This document shows, piece by piece, positions 1 through 7,552 of a DNA stretch of 18,210 nucleotides. Position numbers and translations under genes: made by a program. Under the pieces are notes generated by a model. The model had not been told where the DNA came from and ran no database searches. It was given only the letters and a program-made list of their open reading frames with translations. Within the stretch, counting starts at the first letter, position 1, and each line of letters begins with the position of its first letter. Source of the stretch: an uncultured Opitutia bacterium (GTDB lineage: Bacteria > Verrucomicrobiota > Verrucomicrobiia > Opitutales > UBA953); NCBI GenBank assembly GCA_903882335.1, contig CAIRWP010000067.1, forward strand, positions 1 to 18,210, written 5' to 3'.

Positions 1-49
1 GTTCGGCCCTTTTTGCGCCCCGGTTCCCGCGGGGACCCAGCCAAAGCAG

Positions 50-74
50 AAGGCCCGTCGCGATGACGGGCCTT
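50..74 (-). terminator. Hairpin terminator after rpsU
   Basis: A perfect 10-bp inverted repeat (arms 50-59 and 65-74, aaggcccgtc / gacgggcctt) with a 5-nt loop lies 24 bp past the rpsU stop codon. Read leftward, the stem is followed by cttctgctttgg, which is only moderately T-rich, so intrinsic termination is likely but perhaps not complete. The stem is symmetric, so it could also serve a rightward gene ending left of the window, but the 3' side in that direction (cgggcgg) has no T tract. Confidence 0.65.
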
Positions 75-98
75 CGGGCGGTGAGGGTCGGGCGTCGC

Positions 99-299
99 TT
101 AGACGTTATCCCACTTCTTACGCAGGTAGGCGTTGAAGTTCTTGACCTTCTTCTTGCGACGACGGCGTTCGGCCGGCTTCTCGAAGCCCCGCTTGGCACG
201 GGCGTCCTTGATGATGCCCTCGCGGTCGATCTTCTTCTTGAGGCGGCGGAGAGCCTTGTCGACGGTCTCGCCTTTGCGAATCTTGATTTCTACGGACAT
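99..299 (-). CDS. rpsU: 30S ribosomal protein S21
   Basis: This 66-residue basic protein is small ribosomal subunit protein bS21, which sits on the 30S platform near the anti-Shine-Dalgarno region of 16S rRNA. It begins MSVEIKIRKGE, continues with an ALRRLKKK-type helix, has the family's FEKPAERRRRKKK stretch (about residues 39-52) and ends in a basic tail, matching the family's usual length. The frame stays open 16 codons upstream, but the M at 299 gives the canonical start MSVEI. The leader before this ATG has no purine-rich Shine-Dalgarno motif. It is the only gene on the minus strand here and is divergent from smc. The downstream hairpin at 50-74 fits its terminator. Confidence 0.96.
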   Translation of the reverse strand: MSVEIKIRKGETVDKALRRLKKKIDREGIIKDARAKRGFEKPAERRRRKKKVKNFNAYLRKKWDNV

Positions 300-441
300 G
301 TTGGCGTTTGGAGGGTCGAAAGAACAAGGGGCGGGGCGGTTCGTCAACCCCGAATCCTAGGGATATTGCGGCCGTGAATAAGTCCCCCCCTTAGACTCTT
401 GCGGGAGGGGTGGGGGAGGGCAATCGTGCCGCCTACCCTCG
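300..441. promoter_or_regulatory. Divergent rpsU/smc intergenic region
   Basis: These 142 bp must contain the start signals for rpsU (leftward) and smc (rightward). For rpsU, TTGACG on the minus strand (347 down to 342) is a good -35 candidate about 43 bp before the ATG, but the matching -10 is poor. For smc, TAGACT at 392-397 is a fair -10 without a well-spaced -35. A purine-rich GGAGG lies at 415-419, but it is 22 nt before the smc ATG and so too far to be a normal ribosome-binding site. No coding signal or strong hairpin was seen. Confidence 0.35.
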
Positions 442-3400
442 ATGTACCTCAAGGAAATCGTCGCCAACGGATTCAAAAGCTTCGCCGACCGGACCCGCAT
501 CGACCTGCGCCCGGGCGTCACGGCCGTCGTCGGCCCCAACGGGTGCGGCAAGTCGAATATCGTGGACGCCATCCGCTGGGTCCTGGGGGAACAGAGCGCC
601 AAATCCCTCCGCGCCGGCGCCATGCAGGACGTCATCTTCGCGGGCTCCGACCGCCGCAAGCAGCTGCCCCAGTGCGAGGTCGAGCTGATCTTCGCGGATT
701 GCGAGAAGGAACTCGGCACCGCCTTCGCCGAGGTCTCGGTCATGCGCCGCCTCCACCGCGAGGGCGCGAGCGACTACTTCATCAATGGCAAGCCCTCCCG
801 CCTGAAGGATATCCAGCGCCTGTTCATGGATACCGGCATCGGCCGCATGTCCTACTCGTTCATGGTGCAGGGCCAGATCGACCAGGTCCTCTCCGCCAAC
901 CCCGCCGAGCGCCGTTACCTCTTCGAGGAGGCCGCCGGCATCACGCGCTACAAGGTCCAGCGTCGCGAGGCCCTGAACAAACTCGCCGGCGTCGACACCA
1001 ACCTCGCGCGCATCACCGACGTCGTCAGCGAGGTCGGCCGGCAGATCGCCACGCTGCGGCGCCAGGCCGCCAAGGCCCTGCGCTACCGCCGTCTCCGCCA
1101 CCGCTTCACGCATCTCGACCTCGCCTGGCAGGCCAAGCAGCACGGCGATCGACGCGCCCAAGTCGCCACCCTGGAGGCCGATTTCTCCACCTGCCGCGAG
1201 CAGGTCGCCGTCCTTGGCGACGAGCTGCGCGTCCGCGAGGCCGCGTTGGGCGACGCCCGCGCCCGCCGCACCGCCCTGGCCGAGCAGGTCCAGCAGTCGC
1301 AGCAGTCCCTCTTCGAGCAGCGTACCGCCCGCGAGAACGCGGAGGGCGAGGCCCGGACCTCCGACCTGCGCGCCGACGACCTCGTCGCCCGCCTGGCGGA
1401 GATCGCCCGCGAGGCCCAGGACGCCGAAGCCGCCATCGCCGATTACGATAGGCGCCTGAGCGGCAGCTCCACCGCCAAGACCGACGCCGCCGGCTCGGTG
1501 TCGGCCACCGACGCCGCCTTCCGCGACAAGACCGCCGAAGTCGAGGCCTCGCTCCGCCAGCTGATGGACGTCGAGCAGCGTCTCCGCCGCGCGCGTCAGG
1601 ACATCCTCATCGCCGAAGGCGAGATGACCCGCGCCCGCGCCGACGTCACCAACCTCGAAGTCGATCTCCGCGGCTACCAGCAGCGCCACGTCGACCTGTC
1701 CGGGTCCCTGACCCAGGCCAAGGAGGAACGCGAAGGGCTCGAGCGCCGGGTCGCCGAATGCGCCGCCGTCGTCACGGCCCGCCATGGCGAACTGCAGGCC
1801 GCCCGCGCCGCCGAGCAGGCCGCCCTCGAGCAGGCCCGCGTGCTCGTCGCCGACTTCCGCGCGCTCCAGCAGACCATCTCCGAGCAGGACCGCAAGGTCG
1901 CCAAGCTCTCGGCCCAGCTCGGCCTCCTCGAGCAGATGCAGTCCCGGCTCGAGGGTTTCTCCGACGCCGCCAAGGCCGTCCTGCGCGGTGAGCTCAACGA
2001 GGCCATGCCGAGCGGCAAGGCCGCCGCGCTCGCCGACCTCGTCACCGTCACCGACGTGACCGTCGCCGCCGCGCTCGAGACGATCCTGGGCGCCGCCTCC
2101 GAGGCCGTGACCCTCGACAACGCCGAGTTCCTCCCCGGTCTCGTCGCCCAGATGGGCGAACGCCAGCTCGGCCGCGCCGTCTTCCAGGTCGAGGCGCCGC
2201 CCGCCTCTCGCACCGGTTCGGCCGCGCCCGCCTGGCTGCGCCCCGCCACCGAGGCCGTGCGTTCGAAGTCCGCCGACCACGCCCGTCTCGTCTCGAACCT
2301 TTTCGACGGTTGCTACGTCTGCCCTTCCTTGGGCGACTTCATCCGCTGGTGGCGGGCGAACCCGGCCTTCGAGTTCTTCCTCGTCGCCACGACCGATGGC
2401 GATCTCGTCGACCGGCGTGGTCTCGTCTTCGCGGGCCGCCCGCGCAAGGCCGGCGCCGGCGCCAGCTCCGGCGTCTTCGCTCGCGAGAGCGAGATCCGGT
2501 CCGTGCGCGCGGCCCTCGAGGCGGAGAACGACCAGCTCACGACCTTCAACGAGCAGGCCATGGCCCTGCAGGCCTCCATGGACGCCAACGAGGCCGAGCT
2601 CGCCCAGCGCCGCGGGGCCACCCAGTTCGCCGCTCAGGAACTCTCCGTCGCGCAGGCCGATGAGCGCGCGGCCCGCGGCACGCTTTCCGCCGCCGACGAG
2701 CGCATCGCCCGCGACCAGCGCCAGCTCAACGAGCTCGAGTCCGCGAAGGCGGAGGCGATGATCCGCCGCGACCGCGCCCAGGAGACGCTGACCGTCAAGG
2801 ACGGCCAGGTCGCGCAGCTGCGCGACGCCATCGTCGCCGGCGAGCATTCCGTCGAGGCGGCCCGCGCCGAGAGCGAGCTGCGCCGCGCCGCCCTCGGCGA
2901 GGTCCGCCTCTCGCTCGCCGAGCAGCGCCAGCGGCTCGAACTGGTGGGCCGCGAGGTCGCCGAGCTCGAGTCGCGCCGCGCCGAAGCCTCCGCCCGCCTC
3001 TCCGCCCGCCGGGCCGAGTCCGCCCACAACGACCGCCAGGTCGCGGAACTCCGCGCCCTGGCCGCCGCCGCGAAGGAGACCTCGCTCCGCCTCGCCGGGG
3101 AGATCGAGCTGTCCGCCGCCGCCCTCGCGACCGTGCGCCAGGAGCTCGCGGCCACTGACACCGCCGTCGAGGCCGAGGACCGCGTGCTGGCCGGCGACCG
3201 CGACAAGCTGCGCGTCGCCGATACCCGCCTGCGCTCGCTCGAGGTCGCGCTGGCCGAGCAGACTTCCCAGTGCGGCTTCCTCGTCGAGAAGGTCCAGGCC
3301 GACCACCAGCTCGACGTGGCCACGGTCGACTGGCGCCTGCAGCTCTGGCTTTCCGAGGGTGAGCCCGAGGGCCTCGCGAACTTCGACGATCTCGAGGACC

Positions 3401-4194
3401 CGGAGGAGAAGGAATCCGAGCGCCGTCCCGCCAAGGCCCCCGTCCGCCGCGGCGAACCGACCGCCGAGGACCTCGCCGCCCTCGACACGACCGACTGGCC
3501 GCCCCTCGTCCGCGAAATCGCCGAGCTGCGCGACCGCATGGCCGGCATGGGCTCCGTCAACCTCGTCGCGGTCGAGGAGTACTCCTCCCTGCGCGAGCGC
3601 CATGACTTCCTCACGAAGCAGAGCGACGACCTCTGGAAGGCCAAGGGGGAGCTGACCAAGGCGATCGACGAGCTCAACCAGACCTCCCTGAAGCTCTTCA
3701 CCGACACCTTCGAGCAGGTCCGCAAGAACTTCCAGTTCACCTTCGATCGCCTGTTCGTCGGCGGCAAGGCGGACCTCCAGCTCGTCCAAGGCGAGGACGT
3801 CCTTGAGAGCGGCATCGAGATCATCGCCCAGCCGCCCGGCACGAAGCTGCGCGGCATCTCGCTGCTCTCCGGCGGCCAGCGCACGATGACGGCCGTCGCC
3901 CTGCTGTTCGCGATCTACATGGTGAAGCCGTCCCCGCTCTGCGTCCTCGACGAGCTCGACGCCCCGCTGGACGACACCAACGTGGGCCGCTTCACGGACA
4001 TCATCCGCGAATTCACGCGGCATTCCCAGTTCCTGGTGATCACCCATAATAAGCGTACCGTCTCGGCGGCCGACGCGATCTTCGGGGCCACCATGCAGGA
4101 GAAGGGGGTCACCCGGCTGTTCTCGATGCGTTTCAACAAGGAACGCGACGAAGCCGAGCCGACTACCCCGGGCGGTTTCACGATGGCCCGCTGA
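442..4194 (+). CDS. smc: Chromosome segregation protein SMC
   Basis: SMC forms a dimeric ATPase that, with ScpA and ScpB, loops and condenses chromosomal DNA so that sister chromosomes separate. The 1250-residue product has the complete layout. The N-terminal ATPase half has Walker A GPNGCGKS (residues 31-38) and a Q-loop at about Q143 (MVQGQID). A long Ala/Arg/Glu-rich coiled coil runs to about 500, followed by a hinge at about 505-665 and a returning coiled coil. The C-terminal half has LSGGQ at 1142-1146 and Walker B LCVLDE at 1166-1171 followed by LDAPLDD. It is slightly longer than the usual 1150-1190 residues; a charged, Pro-containing linker at about 973-1015 explains part of this. The start MYLKEIVANGFKSF is canonical. 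scpA and scpB are not in the window. TTA, CTA and TCA codons are absent. Confidence 0.97.
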   Translation: MYLKEIVANGFKSFADRTRIDLRPGVTAVVGPNGCGKSNIVDAIRWVLGEQSAKSLRAGAMQDVIFAGSDRRKQLPQCEVELIFADCEKELGTAFAEVSVMRRLHREGASDYFINGKPSRLKDIQRLFMDTGIGRMSYSFMVQGQIDQVLSANPAERRYLFEEAAGITRYKVQRREALNKLAGVDTNLARITDVVSEVGRQIATLRRQAAKALRYRRLRHRFTHLDLAWQAKQHGDRRAQVATLEADFSTCREQVAVLGDELRVREAALGDARARRTALAEQVQQSQQSLFEQRTARENAEGEARTSDLRADDLVARLAEIAREAQDAEAAIADYDRRLSGSSTAKTDAAGSVSATDAAFRDKTAEVEASLRQLMDVEQRLRRARQDILIAEGEMTRARADVTNLEVDLRGYQQRHVDLSGSLTQAKEEREGLERRVAECAAVVTARHGELQAARAAEQAALEQARVLVADFRALQQTISEQDRKVAKLSAQLGLLEQMQSRLEGFSDAAKAVLRGELNEAMPSGKAAALADLVTVTDVTVAAALETILGAASEAVTLDNAEFLPGLVAQMGERQLGRAVFQVEAPPASRTGSAAPAWLRPATEAVRSKSADHARLVSNLFDGCYVCPSLGDFIRWWRANPAFEFFLVATTDGDLVDRRGLVFAGRPRKAGAGASSGVFARESEIRSVRAALEAENDQLTTFNEQAMALQASMDANEAELAQRRGATQFAAQELSVAQADERAARGTLSAADERIARDQRQLNELESAKAEAMIRRDRAQETLTVKDGQVAQLRDAIVAGEHSVEAARAESELRRAALGEVRLSLAEQRQRLELVGREVAELESRRAEASARLSARRAESAHNDRQVAELRALAAAAKETSLRLAGEIELSAAALATVRQELAATDTAVEAEDRVLAGDRDKLRVADTRLRSLEVALAEQTSQCGFLVEKVQADHQLDVATVDWRLQLWLSEGEPEGLANFDDLEDPEEKESERRPAKAPVRRGEPTAEDLAALDTTDWPPLVREIAELRDRMAGMGSVNLVAVEEYSSLRERHDFLTKQSDDLWKAKGELTKAIDELNQTSLKLFTDTFEQVRKNFQFTFDRLFVGGKADLQLVQGEDVLESGIEIIAQPPGTKLRGISLLSGGQRTMTAVALLFAIYMVKPSPLCVLDELDAPLDDTNVGRFTDIIREFTRHSQFLVITHNKRTVSAADAIFGATMQEKGVTRLFSMRFNKERDEAEPTTPGGFTMAR

Positions 4195-4200
4195 GGTCGC

Positions 4201-4228
4201 TTGCCTTGGCCCCACCCGCCGTTAGGCT
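4201..4228 (+). promoter_or_regulatory. Candidate promoter for the HtrA-type gene
   Basis: TTGCCT (4201-4206) and TAGGCT (4223-4228) are separated by 16 bp in the 43-bp gap between smc and the protease gene. Each matches the sigma-70 boxes only partly. If the pair is used, transcription would begin at about 4235, within a few bases of the ATG at 4238, giving a nearly leaderless mRNA. No usable Shine-Dalgarno sequence is seen: the only G-rich stretch, caggg, is 3 nt from the ATG. Read-through from smc is the alternative. Confidence 0.3.
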
Positions 4229-4237
4229 GGCAGGGTC

Positions 4238-5338
4238 ATGAGCCGCCTCCTCGCCTACATCGCCCTCCTCCCGGCGCTGCTGACTGCCGGCGTGTCCTTC
4301 GAATCCGACCCCCGCCCGGTCAACCGCGCCGTGCCTGGCGCCAGCTATGCCGACATGCTCACGCGCATCATGCCGGCCGTGGTCAGCATCCGCACCGCTC
4401 AGGTCATCCCGCCTGAGGTCTTGCGCCGGCTACGCGGGCGCATCGACCCGAGCGACGTGCAGGTCGACCGCAAGACGGGCGAGGTCATGGTGCCGGCCGG
4501 CCTGGGTTCCGGCACGATCATCCACCCTGAAGGCTACGTCATCACCAATCGCCACGTCGTCACCTTGCCCAACAACCAGACGGCCGAGACCGTCTTCGTG
4601 AAGTTGAACGACCGCCGCGAGTTTCGGGCCAAGGTGCTCGGGGTCGACTCGAAGACGGACATCGCCGTCCTCAAGGTCGAGGAGCGCAATCTCCCTTACG
4701 CTCGCTTCGCCGACAGCGACAAGGTGCGCGTCGGCGACGTGGTGTTGGCCATCGGCAACCCCCTCGGCGTCGGCATGACGGTCACTTCCGGCATCATCTC
4801 CGCCACCGGCCGCTCCGGGATGGGGCTCGACTACGAGGACTTCCTCCAGACCGACGCCGCGATCAATCCGGGCAATAGCGGCGGGCCTTTGATCGACTTC
4901 GAGGGCCGCATCGTCGGTATGAACACGGCCATCCGCACCTCCGGCAACGGCGGGAGCATCGGCATCGGGTTCTCCATTCCCGCCAACCTGATGGTCGGCG
5001 TCGCGGTCGATCTGGCGAACACGGGCAAGGTGGTGCGCGGCCTGATCGGCGTCTTTGGCGAGGACCTCGCGGCCGACGAGGCTGCGAAACTCAACCTGAA
5101 CCGTAACGGCGCGGTCCGCGTCACCGAGGTGAGCGACGGCCTGCCGGCGGCCAAGGCCGGCCTGCGGGTCGGGGACATCATCGTGGCGCTCGATGGCCGG
5201 CCGTTCGACGGCTGGACCGACCTCCGTGTTGCCATCTCTCGGCGCAAACCCGGCGAGACCCTCACGCTGAGCTATGTCCGCGAAGGGCGCGGAGCCCTGG
5301 CCCGAATCATCGTCGCGGCCCGCCCCGCCGGCAGCTGA
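4238..5338 (+). CDS. HtrA/Deg-family serine protease with one PDZ domain
   Basis: This is a trypsin-fold (S1C) envelope protease that cleaves unfolded or regulatory proteins outside the cytoplasm. The 366 residues start with a short hydrophobic segment (about 4-19) that could be a signal peptide or membrane anchor; no clear AXA cleavage site is seen. The catalytic triad is complete: His106 in TNRHVV, Asp141 in KTDIAVLKV and Ser214 in GNSGGPL. A single PDZ domain follows at about 268-363 (GVRVGDIIVAL-like core around 307-318). One PDZ rather than two resembles DegS more than DegP, but the pathway cannot be told from sequence alone. It starts 43 bp after smc and ends 2 bp before the next gene, which suggests co-transcription with that gene. 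The loop at about 56-86 is longer than in minimal proteases and may be regulatory. Confidence 0.93.
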   Translation: MSRLLAYIALLPALLTAGVSFESDPRPVNRAVPGASYADMLTRIMPAVVSIRTAQVIPPEVLRRLRGRIDPSDVQVDRKTGEVMVPAGLGSGTIIHPEGYVITNRHVVTLPNNQTAETVFVKLNDRREFRAKVLGVDSKTDIAVLKVEERNLPYARFADSDKVRVGDVVLAIGNPLGVGMTVTSGIISATGRSGMGLDYEDFLQTDAAINPGNSGGPLIDFEGRIVGMNTAIRTSGNGGSIGIGFSIPANLMVGVAVDLANTGKVVRGLIGVFGEDLAADEAAKLNLNRNGAVRVTEVSDGLPAAKAGLRVGDIIVALDGRPFDGWTDLRVAISRRKPGETLTLSYVREGRGALARIIVAARPAGS

Positions 5339-5340
5339 CC

Positions 5341-6111
5341 GTGCGTTCGCTCCGGACCATCCGCGACCTCACCGGGGGTCGTTTACCTCCGCTGACTCGC
5401 CGGGCTTTGGTCGCCGGGTTGGTCGTCTTCCTGGCCGTCTTGGTACTGGTCCGGCCGACCGACGGCGGTTTGCCCGCGGTCGAACCCCTGCGCTCGGGCG
5501 TGCGCTGGGTGGCCAAGGGCGACGGCACGACGGAGGCGGCGGTATTGCTCGACCCCTCGGTGGCCTACATGCCAGCTCGCTTGATCAATGCCCCTGAGGC
5601 CACCATGGTCGGGCCTAAGCCGAGCGAGGAAACTCCTTTTGCCCGGCTGGACCGGAGATTGCTCAGTGACCCGTTTAAGGGGGACGAGCCCCCGCTGAAG
5701 ACGGCGGACCCCACCTCGCCTTTGGTGGCCTCCGCTGTCCCCCTTGCCCAGGCCGAACCCTTCACGACCTTCGGGAGAGCCAATTTGACCCAATCTGGCC
5801 TCCCTCCCCGTCATGGAAGCTTTGAAGTTTTCGACCTTAATGGGGGTTCAAAGCCTTCAATAAGTGGGATTTTGCCCCCTTTAGACATCAAAAAGTTAAA
5901 ATCAGAAGATAAAAATAAAGAAAACACCCCACTGGTGGCTTTTTTTGAGGCAACAATCGGGCTTGATTCACTCGGGCTGCAGGGTGTCCCTACCTTGGTT
6001 AGGTCCACCGGCGATAAGGCGGTCGACCGCGGGATTTTGACGTGGGCGGCCGGGGTTCCTTGGGCCAAGCATTTGCCCCCCGGATCGTACCGGCTGACGG
6101 TCGTCCCCTAA
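5341..6111 (+). CDS. Uncharacterised single-pass membrane protein
   Basis: I do not recognise this 256-residue product. It starts with GTG, 2 bp after the protease stop codon, so it is probably translationally coupled to it. A basic N-terminus (residues 1-21) precedes one strong transmembrane segment (about 22-38), followed by a Pro-rich region with little predicted structure. A C-terminal part (about 196-256) ends in PPGSYRLTVVP. This layout of short cytoplasmic tail, one membrane helix, Pro-rich spacer and small terminal domain resembles TonB-like energy transducers, but no diagnostic motif was found, so this is only a suggestion. Residues about 160-200 are coded by AT-rich DNA with TTA, TCA and ATA codons that the neighbouring core genes avoid. 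It may act with the adjacent envelope protease. Confidence 0.75.
   Translation: MRSLRTIRDLTGGRLPPLTRRALVAGLVVFLAVLVLVRPTDGGLPAVEPLRSGVRWVAKGDGTTEAAVLLDPSVAYMPARLINAPEATMVGPKPSEETPFARLDRRLLSDPFKGDEPPLKTADPTSPLVASAVPLAQAEPFTTFGRANLTQSGLPPRHGSFEVFDLNGGSKPSISGILPPLDIKKLKSEDKNKENTPLVAFFEATIGLDSLGLQGVPTLVRSTGDKAVDRGILTWAAGVPWAKHLPPGSYRLTVVP
5821..5940. other. AT-rich rare-codon island inside the membrane-protein gene
   Basis: G+C drops to 26 of 60 bases in 5821-5880 and 19 of 60 in 5881-5940, against roughly two thirds in the neighbouring genes. The reading frame stays intact, but it uses TTA twice and TCA and ATA, and it encodes a Lys/Asn/Glu-rich stretch (DIKKLKSEDKNKEN). The composition returns to normal by about 6000. 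This may be a recently acquired or weakly constrained linker, or a patch of low expression importance. Confidence 0.7.
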
Positions 6112-6216
6112 GGGCGCCAGACGGGTTGTAAAAGGCTTGGAAATATCCGCTTGACGGGGGTGGTGGGCATGGTCATTCAAACCCTTCCCTCCGCGTCCCA
6201 AGCACGTGGCCGGGAT
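6112..6216 (+). promoter_or_regulatory. Candidate promoter of the tRNA-Thr/tuf transcription unit
   Basis: This 105-bp gap holds TTGACG at 6151-6156, which matches the -35 consensus in five of six positions. An AT-rich stretch lies immediately upstream (gttgtaaaagg...gaaatat, 6125-6147) and could act as an UP element. The matching -10 is weak: CATTCA at 6174-6179 with a 17-bp spacer. A start near 6186 would leave a tRNA leader of about 30 nt. No terminator hairpin for the preceding gene was found here. Confidence 0.4.
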
Positions 6217-6292
6217 GCCCCTGTAGCTCAGTTGGCAGAGCGCGTCCTTGGTAAGGACGAGGTCGCTGGTTCAAATCCAGTCGGGGGCTCCA
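6217..6292 (+). tRNA. tRNA-Thr (anticodon GGT)
   Basis: A complete 76-nt cloverleaf can be drawn by hand. The acceptor arm gcccctg pairs with cgggggc; the D stem is gctc/gagc; the anticodon stem cgtcc/ggacg closes loop TTGGTAA, giving anticodon GGT, which reads ACC (and ACT). The T arm is gctgg-ttcaaat-ccagt. The 3' CCA is encoded (6290-6292). It lies directly upstream of tuf, the same tRNA-Thr/tufB arrangement as in E. coli, and is presumably cut from a common transcript. Confidence 0.97.
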
Positions 6293-6340
6293 CCACTTTC
6301 CTTTCCACACACCAACCAACCACCTCCCACCACCAAAACC
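6288..6340 (+). promoter_or_regulatory. G-free leader of tuf
   Basis: The 53 nt from the last bases of tRNA-Thr to the tuf ATG contain no G at all; they are C/A-rich with short T runs. There is therefore no Shine-Dalgarno sequence and little possibility of pairing within the leader. This looks like an unstructured ribosome landing site of the kind used in SD-independent initiation, possibly bound by ribosomal protein S1. Similar G-free tracts precede secE (7684-7712) and rplK (8499-8535). Confidence 0.55.
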
Positions 6341-7528
6341 ATGGCCAAAGAGAAGTTCAACCGCACCAAGCCCCACGTCAACGTCGGTACCATCGGTCAC
6401 ATCGACCATGGCAAGTCGACCACGACCGCCGCGATCGTCGCCGTCCAGGCTCGCAAGGGTCTCGCCGAGACCAAGTCGTACGCCGAAATCACCAAGGGCG
6501 GCACCGTCCGCGACGCCACGAAGACCGTGACCATCGCCGCCTCGCACGTCGAGTACGAGTCCGTCAGCCGCCACTACGCCCACGTCGACTGCCCGGGCCA
6601 CGCTGACTTCGTCAAGAACATGATTACCGGCGCCGCCCAGATGGATGGTGCGATCCTCGTCGTCTCCGCCGCCGACGGCGTCATGCCCCAGACCAAGGAG
6701 CACATCCTCCTCGCCCGCCAGGTCGGCGTGCCGAAGATCGTCGTCTGGCTCAACAAGGTCGACCTCTCCGAGCCCGACCTGATCGACCTCGTCGAGATGG
6801 AAGTCCGCGACCTCCTCAACAAGTACCAGTACGACGGCGACAACGCCAAGATCGTCCGTGGTTCCGCCACCGCCGCCCTTGACGCCAAGCCGGAAGGCGA
6901 GCAGGCCATCCAGAACCTCCTGGACGCCCTCGACGCCGAAATCCCTGAGCCGAAGCGCGAGACCGACAAGCCCTTCATGATGGCTGTCGAAGACGTCTTC
7001 TCCATCACCGGTCGCGGCACCGTCGCCACCGGCCGCATCGAGCGTGGTGTCATCAAGGTCGGCGAAGAAATCGAAATCGTCGGCCTCCGCGACACCCTCA
7101 AGACCACCGTCACCGGCGTCGAAATGTTCCGCAAGGAGCTCGACCAGGGTCAGGCTGGCGACAACGTCGGTCTCCTCGTCCGTGGCGTCGAAAAGAGCCA
7201 GATCGAGCGCGGCCAGGTCCTCGCCAAGCCGGGTAGCATCAAGCCCCACACCGTCGCCAAGGCGCAGATCTACGTGCTCAAGGCCGACGAAGGTGGTCGC
7301 CACACGTCCTTCACCAACAACTACCGCCCGCAGTTCTTCTTCGGTACCTGCGACGCGACCGGCACCGTCATCCTCCCGGAAGGCGTGGAAATGGTGATGC
7401 CCGGCGACAACGTCACGATCACGATCGAGCTGCAGAAGCCCGTCGCGATGGAGAAGGGCCAGCGCTTCGCCCTCCGCGAAGGCGGCAAGACCATCGGCGC
7501 CGGCCAAATCCTCGAGATCACCAAGTGA
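6341..7528 (+). CDS. tuf: Elongation factor Tu
   Basis: EF-Tu is the GTPase that delivers aminoacyl-tRNA to the ribosomal A site. The product has 395 residues, the normal length. The G domain contains GHIDHGKS (19-26), DCPGH (83-87, with the catalytic His87) and NKVD, and is followed by two beta-barrel domains with GRGTVATGRIERG and a typical GGRHT/REGGKTIGAG C-terminal part. The start MAKEKFNRTKPHVNVG is canonical; the frame happens to stay open upstream through the tRNA-Thr gene, but that is not coding. Unusually, switch I (about 44-68) reads ITKGGTVRDATKTVTI, where E. coli has an APEEKARGITI-type motif; the Mg-binding Thr64 is kept. The gene sits between two tRNA genes, and the hairpin at 7553-7588 follows it. 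Confidence 0.97.
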   Translation: MAKEKFNRTKPHVNVGTIGHIDHGKSTTTAAIVAVQARKGLAETKSYAEITKGGTVRDATKTVTIAASHVEYESVSRHYAHVDCPGHADFVKNMITGAAQMDGAILVVSAADGVMPQTKEHILLARQVGVPKIVVWLNKVDLSEPDLIDLVEMEVRDLLNKYQYDGDNAKIVRGSATAALDAKPEGEQAIQNLLDALDAEIPEPKRETDKPFMMAVEDVFSITGRGTVATGRIERGVIKVGEEIEIVGLRDTLKTTVTGVEMFRKELDQGQAGDNVGLLVRGVEKSQIERGQVLAKPGSIKPHTVAKAQIYVLKADEGGRHTSFTNNYRPQFFFGTCDATGTVILPEGVEMVMPGDNVTITIELQKPVAMEKGQRFALREGGKTIGAGQILEITK

Positions 7529-7552
7529 TTCCGCGCCGAAAGGCCTGATTCA

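Noticed and set aside
11..35. Second GC-rich hairpin (ccccg / cgggg) left of the rpsU terminator
   Set aside because: Only 5 bp, with no T tract in a useful position, and cut close to the window edge, so it is too weak to annotate.
63..377. A 104-codon plus-strand frame opposite rpsU
   Set aside because: It is the reverse of the conserved rpsU gene and its terminator and resembles no protein family.
433..4215. A 1260-codon open frame on the minus strand opposite smc
   Set aside because: Same cause: it is in register with smc and mirrors its codon bias. smc has complete catalytic motifs; the opposite frame has none.
6248..6340. Upstream extension of tuf into tRNA-Thr
   Set aside because: The frame is open only because the tRNA 3' half and the G-free leader contain no in-frame stop. 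The canonical EF-Tu N-terminus starts at 6341.
6173..7507. A 444-codon minus-strand frame opposite tuf
   Set aside because: It is a mirror frame of tuf in register and runs through the tRNA-Thr gene; it has no recognisable domain.
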